Of a stretch of DNA of 64,000 nt, positions 40,318 through 51,200 are shown one piece after another (position 1 is the stretch's first letter; each line of letters starts with the position of its first letter). Made by a program: the position numbers and the translations under genes. The notes beneath the pieces are model-generated. The model was not told where the DNA came from. It did not search any database and saw nothing but the letters and a program-made list of their open reading frames with translations. This stretch comes from Chitinophagaceae bacterium (GTDB taxonomy: Bacteria > Bacteroidota > Bacteroidia > Chitinophagales > Chitinophagaceae), in NCBI GenBank assembly GCA_016713085.1, contig JADJPV010000006.1, positions 268,477-332,476 of the forward strand. Reading direction: 5' to 3'.

Positions 40318-43268
40318 ATGAAACGAATATTGCTGATTGCTGTTGTTCTTTTTACAACATTGAATATACATGCCCAACGAACAAAGTATAATTTCAACCC
40401 TGCATGGAAAGTATTTAAAGGTGTTGACTCATCTGCGATACTGCCCGGCTTTGATGATTCAAAATGGAAAGCTGTAACTCTTCCTTATGCCTGGAATGAA
40501 GATGATGCTTTTCAAAAAGACATCGTTAATCTCAATACAGGTATTGCCTGGTACAGGAAACATTTCAAACTTCCGCTAACTGCAAAAGGTCAAAAAGTTT
40601 TTATTGAATTTGAAGGTGTACGACAGGCTGCAAAGATTTATGTAAATGGACAGTATGTTGGTATGCATGAGAATGGCGTAACCGCATTTGGTTTCGACAT
40701 CAGCAGTTTGCTGAAATATGGCAATGAAGAAAACATCATTGCTGTAAGAACTGATAACAGCTGGGATTACAGAGAAGAAGCAACCAAAACAAAATACCAA
40801 TGGATCGATAAAAATTTCAATGCTAACTATGGCGGCCTCAGCAAGAATGTATTCCTGCATGTTGCAAGCACTGTTTATCAAACATTACCATTGAATTTAA
40901 ATCTTGGCACTACAGGCACATACATCTACGCCAAAGATTTCAACATCAAAAAAAGAACAGCAGTTATTGTTGCTTCATCAGAAATAAAAAATGAATCTGG
41001 CAAACAGCAAAGCGTTTTATATAAAGTAACCGTTAAAGACAGGGAAGGGAAAGTTGTCAATACATTTTCATCTACTCCGGTTACCATTCCGAAGGGAGAA
41101 ACAAAAACAGTTACTGCTTCTTCACTTACAAACAATTTGAATTTCTGGAGCTGGGGTTATGGTTATTTATATGATGTAGAAACTTCACTCATCATCAACG
41201 GGAAAGCCGTTGATATCGTCAATACAAAAACAGGCTTTCGTAAAACTGAATTTAAAGACGGTATGATTTATTTGAACGATCGTGTAATACAGGTGCATGG
41301 CTATGCACAACGCACTTCAAATGAATGGCCGGCAGTTGGCATGAGTATCCCTGCGTGGCTGAGCGATTACAGCAATAACCTCATGATTAAAAGCAATGGC
41401 AACCTTGTTCGCTGGATGCACATCACCCCATGGAAACAGGATATTGAAAGTTGCGACCGTGTTGGATTAATGCAGGCAATGCCGGCAGGTGATGCAGAAA
41501 AAGATGTAACAGGTGTACGTTGGGAGCAGCGCAAAGCTGTAATGCGTGATGCCATTATTTATAACCGCAATAATCCAAGCATTATCTTTTATGAATGTGG
41601 TAATGAAAGCATCAGTGAACCGCACATGAAAGAAATGAAAGCCATCCGTGATCAATATGATCCTTTTGGTGGCCGTGCAATTGGCAGCAGAGAAATGCTC
41701 GACAGTAAGGAAGCAGAGTACGGTGGTGAGATGTTATATGTAAATAAGAGTGCAACGTTTCCTGTATGGGCCATGGAATATTCAAGAGATGAAGGTTTGC
41801 GTAAATACTGGGATGATTATTCACCACCTTATCATAAGGATGGCGATGGTCCTTTGCATAATAATCAACCGGCGAAAATATACAACCGCAACCAGGAATC
41901 GCATGCTGTTGAAAATGTAATCCGTTGGTATGATTTCTGGAGAGAAAGGCCGGGCACCGGGAAAAGAGTAAGTTCAGGTGGAGTGAATATTGTTTTCTCC
42001 GAAACAAATACACATCATCGTGGTGCTGAAAATTTCAGAAGAAGTGGCGAAGTGGATGCATTACGCATCATTAAAGAAAATTTTTATGCCCACCAGGTAA
42101 TGTGGAATGGATGGGTTGATGTAGAAAAGCATGGTATCCACATTATTGGTCATTGGAATTACAGCGATTCAATTGTAAAAGATATGTTTGTGATTTCATC
42201 GGCTGATAAAGTGGAGTTGTTTATAAATGGCAAGTCATTGGGGTTTGGAGAAAAAAGTCATGACTTCCTGTATACATTTAAAAAAATACAATGGCAGAAA
42301 GGAACAATCAAAGCCATTGGATATGATGAACAAGGAAAACAGCTTTGCACTACTGAGAAAAAAACCGCAGGTGTGCGGTTGCATTGCGTTTAACATCTGT
42401 TACTCATCCAAAAGGAATGCAGGCAAATGGACATGATGTTGCATTGGTAGGAGTGGAAGTGGTTGATGCAAATGGGAACCGCTGCCCCATTGCAATGAAC
42501 ATGATTAACTTTAAACTGGAAGGTGAAGCAGAATGGAGAGGTGGTATGGCACAGGGGGCTAACAATTATATTCTGTCGAAAGAATTACCTGTTGAGTGTG
42601 GTGTTAATCGTATTCTTATCCGCTCTACAACAAAACCGGGATTGATAAAACTTATTGCAACTGCTGATGGATTAACAGCAACATCTTTGCAATTGCATTC
42701 ATCGGCCGTGGTTGTCAGTAATGGACTCAGCAAACAATTACCTTCATTTGGTTTAACAGGCAACCTTGAACGTGGTCCTACTCCACTCACACCATCATTC
42801 ACACAAAAAAGAAAAGCACTTACGATTGTGAAAGCAACAGCAGGATCAAAAAGTGACAGTGCTTTTGCAAGTTATGATGACAACGAAATGACTGATTGGT
42901 ACAATGATGGAAATCTTTCAACTGCATGGATTGAATATGAATTAGACAAACCGGCTGTTATCAGCGAAGTAAACTTAAAGCTGAATAATTTTCGCAGTCG
43001 CTCTTATCCCATCCGCATTTCAGTTGACGGACAGGAAGTGTTTTCAGGTAATACAGCAACAGGTCTTGGTTACTGCAATATTGTTTGCAAAAGAACAACC
43101 GGAAAAAAGGTAAGAATTGAATTACTGAAATCAAGCAGTTTAACCGGCGAAACAACTACAGAAGTATCGGGCAAAAAATTAGATGATGGTGTTACCAGAA
43201 ACGACGCCAACAGCAAAGGGCGTTTAAGTATTATTGAAGTGGAGATTTATGAATCAGTGAAGCAATAA
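40318..43268 (+). CDS. GH2 family glycoside hydrolase with C-terminal discoidin-like domain, one frameshift
   Basis: About 984 aa after correction. Signal peptide (LLIAVVLFTTLNIHAQ); the ATG at 40318 is preferred because upstream codons run through a repeat. N-terminal sugar-binding domain (YAWNEDDAF, GIAWYRKHFKL, FEGVRQAAKIYVNGQYVG), immunoglobulin-like domain, TIM barrel with acid/base E430 in FYECGNES and nucleophile E562 in IVFSETNTHHRG. One base is missing near 42369-42376; adding it gives AVALRLTSVTHPKG and continues through DANGNRCPIAMNMINF. The C-terminal 150 residues (NLSTAWIEYELDKPAVISEVNLKL) look like an F5/8-type binding module. Probably a beta-galactosidase or related exo-enzyme on pectic side chains. 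Confidence 0.85.
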
Positions 43269-43354
43269 GCAGATTAAGCATTCAACTATTACCAAATGAT
43301 TAACAGGTATTTCTCAAATATCCGGTTACTTTGAAAAGCCATTGTTTCAGACAT

Positions 43355-44791
43355 ATGAAAAAATATCGGTTGCTTTCTGTTTTACTGTTTTTGTGCTGCA
43401 CACTCGCTTCAGCACAAAAAATACAATACAGTAAAAGTGTGTTCAGAACTCCCGGTGCCGGCACCTTGCAATTACTGGCAAACATAAACGGGTTTCATCA
43501 TCTTATTTACTTCAGTAACATAAAAAAGCCGGTGGTTTATATATTCAACAACCAGCTGCAATTACAAAGTACCAAAGAATTAAACATTCGAATTACAGAA
43601 AACTGTGATATACGCCTGCTGAAATTGAAAGACTACTATGTTTTATATGCACACACATTGAAACCTTCCCGCCATCAACTCCTTAAAATAAACAGGGATG
43701 GTGTATCCAGCGACATTTCGGCACTGCTGAACAAACCAGCCGATTCCTTATGGAACAGAAGCACCGCCACCTACCAGTTATTTAATAACGAAGACAGCAT
43801 GTTCCTGGTTTCGCACACCTACCTGCATCCCGTAAAAAAAATAAGAACTACTGTTGTTAAATTAAACCCTGAGTCGGGTGCTGCTATTTCAGCACAGGTG
43901 TTATTTCCTTTTAATGCATCTTATGATGAGTTAAAAGAAGTGACCCTTCAAAAAAAGCAGCTGTTGATTTTAAAAAACAGCAAGGACGAGGATTTAAAAA
44001 ATACTCTTACCGTTATGAAAGCAGACCTGTTAAGAGGAACACAGCTTTCAAAACAGTTTGAAAGCGGTAAATATGTTTATTATAATCCTGCGCTCCGGTA
44101 CAATATCAGCGACTCAACCATTTTCATTTACTCAATGCTTACCACTCCTGCAGGGTACAGAGGTGTAAGGCCGGGATTGTTTATGGTAAGACTCAGCAGC
44201 ACATTAAATGAGCTAAGCCCGGTACAAACCATTCCAAACATCTTTCGTAACAATGCTGTAACAGCTTTTATTGTTGAGAAAGCGAATACTTATGGATGGA
44301 TGAGTTTCTCGTATTCACAAAAAAACTTTGGCACAAGTACAAGTACTTTAATGCCAACAAGAGTAACCAGGCCACCTGAGTTTTATCCAATAGAAGCTTC
44401 AATTGAAAATTATTATTACTACAACAACGATTATGGCACTGCCCCAACGGCCGTTCTTATGACACTACTGAATAACCGGCTGGAAAAGGCAAAAGACAGT
44501 GTTGTAAAAAACAATGGTAACTATTACAAAATACATCCCTCCCCCCATGCACAATTCATATTGAAAAATACGGCCTGTCTTTTGGTGGTAGAGGAACTCG
44601 CAGCAAAAAAGAAAGGATTGCTTTTAGTATCGCCAGGTGACAAAGGAAATTTTAATACACTACCGATCCGGGTTTACGACCGTTTCGATTTTATGCTTTC
44701 TTTACTGCAAACTGCCGACGAAAACTCGTTCATCATTCCTTTTACAAATAAGAAGGAAATGGGATTAATGAAGGTTACATTAAGTAACTGA
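43355..44791 (+). CDS. unknown secreted protein
   Basis: 478 aa from the ATG at 43355, which directly precedes a signal peptide (KKYRLLSVLLFLCCTLASAQ); an upstream TTG would add a polar tail. No family recognised. The body is rich in beta-strand-like segments (YYVLYAHTLKPSRHQLLKI, VSHTYLHPVKKIRTTVVKL, TIFIYSMLTT) and could be a propeller, but I see no repeat signature or catalytic motif. It lies between GH2 and the sulfatase, suggesting a part in the same degradation path. A TACTTTG box near 43327 could be its promoter. Confidence 0.6.
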   Translation: MKKYRLLSVLLFLCCTLASAQKIQYSKSVFRTPGAGTLQLLANINGFHHLIYFSNIKKPVVYIFNNQLQLQSTKELNIRITENCDIRLLKLKDYYVLYAHTLKPSRHQLLKINRDGVSSDISALLNKPADSLWNRSTATYQLFNNEDSMFLVSHTYLHPVKKIRTTVVKLNPESGAAISAQVLFPFNASYDELKEVTLQKKQLLILKNSKDEDLKNTLTVMKADLLRGTQLSKQFESGKYVYYNPALRYNISDSTIFIYSMLTTPAGYRGVRPGLFMVRLSSTLNELSPVQTIPNIFRNNAVTAFIVEKANTYGWMSFSYSQKNFGTSTSTLMPTRVTRPPEFYPIEASIENYYYYNNDYGTAPTAVLMTLLNNRLEKAKDSVVKNNGNYYKIHPSPHAQFILKNTACLLVVEELAAKKKGLLLVSPGDKGNFNTLPIRVYDRFDFMLSLLQTADENSFIIPFTNKKEMGLMKVTLSN

Positions 44792-44827
44792 AATAGCTTT
44801 ACATAACGATCAGTAAATAAATTACAA

Positions 44828-46239
44828 ATGAGAACCTCTTTTTTAATAGTGTTTGCCTTCGGCCTGTTAGTTGTTTCAAATACACTTGCACAAAAACCGA
44901 ATATCATTTTCATTTTTGCTGATGATCTTGGTTATGGCGAAATCGGATGCTATGGCCAACAGAAAATTGAAACACCTAATATTAATCTGCTTGCAAAAAA
45001 TGGTATTAAGTTCAACCAGTTTTATGCAGGCACAACTGTATGTGGACCTTCACGTGCTTCACTGTTAACTGGTTTGCATACCGGGCACACTGTTATAAGA
45101 GGTAATAAACCATTTCCACCCGAAGGACAAATGCCATTATCAGCATCAACCATAACCTTTGCAAACTATCTGCAGCAAAATGGTTATGCAACAGCAGCAT
45201 TTGGCAAATGGGGATTGGGCTTTAACCAAAACAGCGGCGATCCCAACAAAAAAGGATTCGATCTTTTTTACGGATACAATGATCAAAGTCTTGCACATGA
45301 TTATTTTCCACCCTCTCTCTGGAAGAATTATGAAAAGATTGATCTGTCTGTCAATAAAACCTATGATTCTATTTATTCTGCTGCGTTGATACATCAACAG
45401 GCGATTGACTACATCAAACAGTCAGCAGGCAAACCATTCTTCATCTATCTTCCTTACACTTTACCACATGGTGATGTAATTGGTCCGCATGACACTTTAT
45501 ATTACTACTACAAACAGAAATTCAATGAACAGCCACTTACCGGAGAAGCATTGAAAACAAGACCACACAATATGAAACCGGAGCCATATCCGCATGCACA
45601 GTTTGCTGCAATGATTGGCCGACTCGATTTATATGTGGGTGAAATTGTAAAAACATTAAAAGAAAAAGGTCTTGCAGAAAATACACTGATCATATTCACC
45701 AGTGATAACGGGCCACATAAAGAAAATGGCGGCGATCCTGTATTTTTCAACAGCAGTGGAATTTTTAAAGGAATTAAACGTGATTTATATGAAGGCGGCA
45801 TCAGAGTTCCCTTCATCGCTTACTGGCCCGGAAAAATAAAACCTGCTGTTACTGAACAACCGGCTGCACTTTGGGATATCTATCCCACATTCCTGCAACT
45901 GGCGGGAGTAAACATAAAAGATAATGTTGATGGTTTCTCACTCATTCCTTTATTGTTGAATAAAGGGAAACAAAAAACGCACAGTTATTTCTATTGGGAA
46001 TTTCATGAAAACAATGGCCGGCAGGCAGTACGCTGGGGCAACTGGAAAGGTGTACGGTTAAATGTTGGTAAGGACGGGAATGCGCCAATTGAACTTTATG
46101 ATTTATCTGTTGACCCATCTGAACAAAATAATGTGGCTTCTAAAAATCCGGCGGTAGTAAAAAGATTACTCAGCTTATGAAGCAGGCCCATACCGCAAAT
46201 AAAGACTGGCCATTACTCAAGGCTGAGCTCGCTCAATAG
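44828..46239 (+). CDS. sulfatase (formylglycine-dependent, S1 type), frameshift near C-terminus
   Basis: About 470 aa, secreted (signal peptide ends SNTLAQ). N-terminal metal site NIIFIFADDLGYGEIGCYG and formylglycine motif C72-G-P-S-R in TTVCGPSRASLLTG, with FIYLPYTLPH, FTSDNGPHKENGG and GIRVPFIAYWPGKI further on. It removes sulfate esters, probably from a carbohydrate. Reading is lost at the A5 run 46159-46163; one more A gives VVKKITQLMKQAHTANKDWP and a stop at 46237-46239. A maturation enzyme (anSME or FGE) must be encoded elsewhere. Its presence is odd for a pure pectin locus. Confidence 0.88.
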
Positions 46240-46347
46240 ATGTTTCTTAAATGATAGTGCATCTTATCGCCTATTACCGGAAATCTCAGATTGAAATCTG
46301 CGAATCCTCCTTCCTGCAGCTTTTTAAGAGCAGTATTGCCGCTAATT

Positions 46348-46361
46348 CTGATATGTATCAA
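46348..46361 (+). promoter_or_regulatory. Crp/Fnr-like palindrome 1 (Mla operon)
   Basis: CTGAT-ATGT-ATCAA, nine of ten bases of the Fnr-type consensus. Promoter box TAACTTTG at 46405-46412 starts about 52 bp from the dyad; ATG 16 bp later. Nothing else seen in 46240-46428. Confidence 0.6.
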
Positions 46362-46428
46362 GCCATTGCATGACAGTCTTCATTTCACAGCATTACAGAT
46401 AACATAACTTTGATTTAAGACTACCAAA

Positions 46429-47199
46429 ATGGCTTTATCTCTCACGATAAAGAAATTTCTGAATGAGACCGGTGATACATCCCGGTTTGCAGGTCGCTTC
46501 TTCTCACAGGCCTTACGGCCACGCTATGAGTTTTCAGAATTCTTCAGACAATGTTTTATTATAGGCTACAAGTCGCTGCCCCTGGTGGCTCTTACCGGCT
46601 TTATCATGGGTCTGGTATTAACCATGCAGCTGCGTCCTGCTTTATTAGACTATGGTGTAGAAAGTCAGTTACCCGAAATGGTGGGCATCGCTATTATAAG
46701 AGAAATCGGTCCTGTAATTACAGCATTGATATTTGCCGGTAAAATTGGCAGCAGTATTGGCGCAGAACTCGGCAGCATGAAAGTAACAGAGCAGATCGAT
46801 GCCATGGAAGTAAGTGGTACCAATCCTTTTAAATACCTCGTTGTAACAAGAGTGCTGGCTACAACATTTATGCTGCCGGTGCTGGTTCTCTTGAGCGATG
46901 CTGTTTCATTATACGGTTCTTATATTGGAGTAAACATACGTGGCACAACAAGTTTCAGCCTTTTCTTTAAACTGGTGTTTGACGGATTATCGTTCAGCGA
47001 TTTTGTTCCGGCATTGATTAAAACTTTTTTCTTTGGTTTTGCTGTTGGATTGATTGGATGTTACAAAGGTTACAATTCAAGCAAAGGAACAGAAGGTGTT
47101 GGGCGATCAGCCAATTCAGCTGTAGTATTAAGCTCTGTACTGGTGTTCATCATTGACCTGATTGTTGTACAGATAACCGATCTGTTGGGAATCAACTAA
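46429..47199 (+). CDS. mlaE: MlaE-type ABC transporter permease
   Basis: 256 aa inner-membrane permease of the Mla phospholipid trafficking system. Motifs: FIIGYKSLPLVALTGFIMGLVLTMQ, the family core VGIAIIREIGPVITALIFAGKIGSSIGAELGSMKVTEQIDAMEVSG, and a last membrane helix with VLVFIIDLIVVQI. First gene of a tight operon with the ATPase (5 bp spacing) and the MCE protein. A Crp/Fnr-like palindrome and TAACTTTG box precede it. Confidence 0.93.
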   Translation: MALSLTIKKFLNETGDTSRFAGRFFSQALRPRYEFSEFFRQCFIIGYKSLPLVALTGFIMGLVLTMQLRPALLDYGVESQLPEMVGIAIIREIGPVITALIFAGKIGSSIGAELGSMKVTEQIDAMEVSGTNPFKYLVVTRVLATTFMLPVLVLLSDAVSLYGSYIGVNIRGTTSFSLFFKLVFDGLSFSDFVPALIKTFFFGFAVGLIGCYKGYNSSKGTEGVGRSANSAVVLSSVLVFIIDLIVVQITDLLGIN

Positions 47200-47204
47200 A
47201 CAAC

Positions 47205-47981
47205 ATGCTGTACGAATCTGACATAAAAACAAATCAAACAAAAATCAGGACAGCTGATCCTGTTATCAGTATTTCACATCTGTACAAATCATTTGGAAAA
47301 AACAATGTGCTGATTGATTTCAATTTTACACTTTATAAAGGAGAGAATGTTGTTGTGCTGGGAAAATCAGGTTCCGGAAAATCAGTTTTAATTAAATGTA
47401 TCATCGGTTTGCTGGAAGCTGACCAGGGAGAAATCACCGTGTTAGATAACAGCATTATCGAAATGAACAGTAAGGAACTTGATATTATGCGGGCTAAAGT
47501 GGGATTTCTTTTTCAGAGCAATGCCCTGTATGATTCAATGACAGTGAGAGAGAATCTTGAATTTCCACTGCGCCGGCACTGGATTCAGGTATCAGCTGAA
47601 GAAACCAATCATAAAGTAATGGAAGTATTGGGCAACGTTGGCCTTGCACATACGGTTGACATGATGCCGGCTGAACTATCGGGAGGGATGCGGAAACGGA
47701 TTGCACTGGCAAGAACATTGATCCTTAATCCTGAGATTATGTTATACGATGAACCTACCACCGGTCTTGATCCCATCACCGGAAAAGAAATTAATAAGCT
47801 GATAGTTGAACTGGGAGAAAAATACAATACTTCAGCAATTATTATATCGCATGATATGAGCTGCATACACATGACAGCCGACAGAATTGTAATGCTGATT
47901 GATGGCAAATGTTATGCAGAAGGCTCCTTTGAAGAGCTGAAGAAAAACAACGATCCAAAAGTGAAACAATTTTTTGAATAA
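47205..47981 (+). CDS. mlaF: MlaF-type ABC transporter ATPase
   Basis: 258 aa. Complete ATPase: Walker A GKSGSGKS, Q-loop FLFQSNALYD, signature ELSGGMRKR, Walker B IMLYDEPTTGLDP and switch His in IIISHDMS. Powers lipid transfer with the MlaE permease. Its stop codon overlaps the next start by one base (TAATG), showing translational coupling to the MCE gene. Confidence 0.94.
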   Translation: MLYESDIKTNQTKIRTADPVISISHLYKSFGKNNVLIDFNFTLYKGENVVVLGKSGSGKSVLIKCIIGLLEADQGEITVLDNSIIEMNSKELDIMRAKVGFLFQSNALYDSMTVRENLEFPLRRHWIQVSAEETNHKVMEVLGNVGLAHTVDMMPAELSGGMRKRIALARTLILNPEIMLYDEPTTGLDPITGKEINKLIVELGEKYNTSAIIISHDMSCIHMTADRIVMLIDGKCYAEGSFEELKKNNDPKVKQFFE

Positions 47982-48989
47982 TGGCAAAGCAAACGATCAA
48001 CAATATTAAACTGGGCTTTTTTGTACTGGCAGGATTAGTTGCACTCATTATTGCATTGTACCTGATTGGCAGAGACACCAATCTTTTCAGCCGCAATTAT
48101 ACCCTCTATGCAAGATTTGAAAATACACAGGGCCTTACTCCCGGCAATAATATCCGTTACTCAGGTATCCAGGTTGGAACTGTAAAAAAAGTAAAAAATC
48201 CTGAATGATACACTGATTGAAGTAACGATGCTGATTGAAGAAAAGATGAAGAAATTCATTCATTTGAACGACCATGTAAGCATCAGCACCGATGGATTAA
48301 TGGGTAACAGGCTGCTTAACATCACCCCTGCAAAAGATGGTTCTCCCTTAGCAAACGATGGCGATATGCTGGTTACAAAAAAAACAATTTCTACAGAAGA
48401 GATGCTGTCAACCCTGGATAAAACAAACAGGAATATTGCCATCATTTCAGAAGAATTGAAAAATACCGTTGAGCGGATTAACAACAGCAAAGCCTTGTGG
48501 GGGGTGCTTGAAAATGAAACCCTGCCCGCAAATCTTACCGCTTCGCTTAATAATATCCGCAGAGCAACAGTTAATGCCGATCAGATGGTGAAAAATATGC
48601 AGGGCATCATTGCAGATGTAAAAACCGGGAAGGGATCTCTTGGCAAAATAATATCCGATACAGCCATCGCTTACAATCTTAACAGTGCTATTGAAAAAAT
48701 AAAACTGGTAAGCGATAATGCAGACCTGCTGGCTATTGAGTTAAACAATATTTCCCTTTCTGTGAAAAAAGAAATTAATGAAGGAAAGGGTCCGGTCAAT
48801 GCAATGCTGAAAGATTCTGTTCTGGTGCTGAAACTAAACAACAGTTTAAGCAATATTGAAAAAGGCACAGCCGGCTTCAATGAAAATATGGAAGCCTTAA
48901 AAAACAATTTTCTTTTTAGGGGTTACTTCCGGCGTTTGGAACAGCAAAAGAAAGCAGAGGAAAAAAAGAAGCAGGCAAAAACAAACTGA
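47981..48989 (+). CDS. mlaD: MlaD/MCE-domain lipid-binding protein, one frameshift
   Basis: About 336 aa: one N-terminal transmembrane helix (LGFFVLAGLVALIIALYLIG), an MCE domain at about 40-115 (YARFENTQGLTPGNNIRYSGIQVGTV, VSISTDGLMGNRLLNI) and a long helical, coiled-coil-like tail ending in a Lys-rich stretch. Reading breaks at the A6 run 48193-48198; taking away one A gives KKVKILNDTLIEVTM. This is one of the clear insertions in the window, the span being one base over a multiple of three. Substrate-binding part of the Mla-type transporter. Confidence 0.9.
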
Positions 48990-49469
48990 TCAGTGTTTCT
49001 CGTTATTTCTTTTATACAATCCAATCATTTCTCCAAAACCAATGATATACTCACTCATTGCTTTTTCAAGCTGAATCTTTTTCGTTTCTGAAGACAGGTT
49101 TAACAACTCATTCAGTGCATATACTTTAAAAAAGTATCGGTGTATACCGGAAGGCGGGCAGGGACCGGAATAATGATGTTGCAGAAAATCATTCAGACCT
49201 TCTGTACCCAGAACACAATTTTCCTTAATATGATGTGTAACCGGAATATTCCATACCAGCCAGTGCGACCATGTATGTATTGGCGCATCAGGGTCATCAA
49301 CAATAACAGAAAGACATTTTGCTTCCTCAGGAATATCTTCAATATCTAATGGTGGATTTACATTTATTCCATCGCAGGTATAATAAGAAGGGATTAATTC
49401 ATTTTCATTAAACACAGTACTGGTTACTCTTAATAATTTATAATCCACTTCTTTTGTTTCGTGTTTCAT
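48990..49469 (-). CDS. YbhB/YbcL family PEBP-like protein
   Basis: 159 aa, no signal peptide. Phosphatidylethanolamine-binding-protein fold: IPSYYTCDGINVNPPLDIEDIP, LSVIVDDPDAPIHTWSHWLVWNIP, HHYSGPCPPSGIHRYFFKVYALN. Bacterial members (Raf kinase inhibitor-like) have a conserved ligand pocket but no settled role. It abuts the MCE gene end to end in convergent orientation and lies 23 bp after a small acidic ORF. Confidence 0.9.
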   Translation of the reverse strand: MKHETKEVDYKLLRVTSTVFNENELIPSYYTCDGINVNPPLDIEDIPEEAKCLSVIVDDPDAPIHTWSHWLVWNIPVTHHIKENCVLGTEGLNDFLQHHYSGPCPPSGIHRYFFKVYALNELLNLSSETKKIQLEKAMSEYIIGFGEMIGLYKRNNEKH

Positions 49470-49492
49470 AATTTTTTATTTTTCCAGAATGT

Positions 49493-49678
49493 TTATGGCC
49501 CTTCGCCTGGTTCAGGCTCTTCATACAATGGTGTTTCAAACAAATCCTCATCAGGAATAATGTCAGATTCTTCTTCAGGCAATAAAGGAATTGCAGGCAT
49601 AGAAGAAGGATCGGCTTCAGGCCTTATTTCGGGATGTGGAGTTGGGTTTGGTTTAATTGAAGGATCTTTCTTTGGCAT
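49493..49678 (-). CDS. small Pro/Glu-rich acidic protein, unknown
   Basis: 61 aa from MPKKDPSIKPNPTPHPEI to EEPEPGEGP. Rich in Pro, Glu and Asp with no predicted fold, probably disordered. I know no function. It lies in the same direction as, and just upstream of, the YbhB-like gene. The opposite-strand ORF here is Gly/Ser-rich and looks like its shadow. Confidence 0.5.
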   Translation of the reverse strand: MPKKDPSIKPNPTPHPEIRPEADPSSMPAIPLLPEEESDIIPDEDLFETPLYEEPEPGEGP

Positions 49679-49733
49679 GATTTACTGTTTTATCTGTTAA
49701 GAAAAAACACTGATTATTATATTCATTTCACTC

Positions 49734-51071
49734 CTAAACACCAAACGGATAAGTTTCCGGAACCTGATGTGTATCATGCGTAATATGCAAAGGATACAAA
49801 GCCCTTGTTTCATCGAGGTAAATAAATGCATCATATCGCAACGGTAAAATACTTGGCACATAATTTCCATACTTTTCATATTGCGGCTGATATACAACTC
49901 CAATAGCCCGGTGACCGATATGGTTTTCCATTAACTGATCATTTGAAGAAAAATCTTCCATCAGCAATAATTTATTCTCCTTCCCTGCTGCATGCAGTAA
50001 ATATTCCCAGCTTCCTTTTACAGCTTCGGGCATTTGCACTGCATGCATGGGAGCGCCCCAATTTTGTCCTGCAATAACAGATCCTTTGTATGATCCAAAC
50101 CCAACAAGTACAACACCTTTATCCTGATGTTGCAAACGAACAAGTTCTCCTGTATTATACATTCCTTCATCTGCCATATCTGTTGCTCTTGCATCACCGA
50201 TATGTGTGTTGTGTTCCCATACAATTACTTTTGAATGTTCTCCATGAAATTTCAACAGGCGGTTCAGTGTATCTGCCATATGCCTGTCTCTTACATTCCA
50301 GCTATGAGGCCCACCCTGCACCATGGCCCTGTAATATCTTTCTGCATTTACAGCAATCATTGCATTCTGCTCAGCATTAAAAACATTTTCATGATCTGTA
50401 TTGTACTGCGGCAATTTCAGCCTGATCGCTTTCAGCAGATGTACAACTTCATTTTCACATAACTCCGGGACAAAACGAACGGCGGATGCGTAAGCCCTGC
50501 CCTCATCTATCCTGTAAGGTTCAAAACAGCGAAAGGCTTCTTCAGCTATTTTATACGTGGCTATATCTGTTTTTTTTAAATACTGCATAATGCTTTCCAT
50601 ACTTTCCCATAAACTGTAAACATCCAATCCGTAAAAGCCTGCTTTTTTATTGGCTGGTAAATTTTCATTGTGCTTTCGAAGCCAGTCTGTCAGCGATACT
50701 GTTTCCCAGTTGGCCCACATCCAGGTAGGCCAGCGGTTGAATGCATGCAACACTTTGAAAGAAGATTTATTCTCAACATCGTAACCTTTAATGAAGCGGT
50801 TAACCCTGTAACAATCGGGCCAGTCACCCTCCACTGCAATAAAATTAAATCCCTTGTCTTCTACCAGTTTCCTGGTAATATAATTACGCCAGGTATAATA
50901 TTCGTGTGTTCCGTGCGATGCTTCACCCAGCATAACAATACGTGAATCGCCAATGCGCTTAAACAGCGGCCCCAAATCATTTTCGTTGCTCAGAGAATAA
51001 CTCAAATGCTTTATACTGTTAACTATTTCCGCCTCATCAAAATCAGCTTTTTTAGTAAAATAGTGTTTCAT
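49734..51071 (-). CDS. erythromycin esterase family protein
   Basis: 445 aa, cytoplasmic. EreA-like fold: IVMLGEASHGTHEYYTWRNYITRKLVEDKGFNFIAVEGDWPD, with the His of EASHGTHE as the likely catalytic residue, then NRWPTWMWANWE, GFYGLDVYSLWESM, SKVIVWEHNTHIGDARA and RAIGVVYQPQYEKYGNYVPS. Most family members are not resistance enzymes; this subgroup often sits beside phosphoribosyltransferases in stress loci, as here. It shares a 194-bp divergent region with the DUF892 operon, which holds a Crp/Fnr-like site. I would not call it a macrolide resistance gene. Confidence 0.88.
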   Translation of the reverse strand: MKHYFTKKADFDEAEIVNSIKHLSYSLSNENDLGPLFKRIGDSRIVMLGEASHGTHEYYTWRNYITRKLVEDKGFNFIAVEGDWPDCYRVNRFIKGYDVENKSSFKVLHAFNRWPTWMWANWETVSLTDWLRKHNENLPANKKAGFYGLDVYSLWESMESIMQYLKKTDIATYKIAEEAFRCFEPYRIDEGRAYASAVRFVPELCENEVVHLLKAIRLKLPQYNTDHENVFNAEQNAMIAVNAERYYRAMVQGGPHSWNVRDRHMADTLNRLLKFHGEHSKVIVWEHNTHIGDARATDMADEGMYNTGELVRLQHQDKGVVLVGFGSYKGSVIAGQNWGAPMHAVQMPEAVKGSWEYLLHAAGKENKLLLMEDFSSNDQLMENHIGHRAIGVVYQPQYEKYGNYVPSILPLRYDAFIYLDETRALYPLHITHDTHQVPETYPFGV

Positions 51072-51200
51072 CGTTTTTTATTTATCCGTTAAACAGGCAG
51101 ATTTCACGCTCATTTATACCTATTGCAGATCAGGCAAAAGGAACTTATTAAAGTAACCCCATTTCACTACCCATTCCAATGAGTTAAATCAAGCCATTGT

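Noticed and set aside
46371..46382. TGACAGTCTTCA before mlaE
   Set aside because: Matches TGA-N6-TCA only at the core; the site at 46348 is far better and has the correct box distance.
49461..49700. Gly/Ser-rich ORF on the plus strand
   Set aside because: Reverse image of the Pro/Glu-rich small ORF on the minus strand, which fits the gene direction and spacing better.
49734..51071. Macrolide resistance gene
   Set aside because: The erythromycin-esterase fold is clear, but neighbours and family breadth suggest a stress role, and no mobile element or resistance gene is near.
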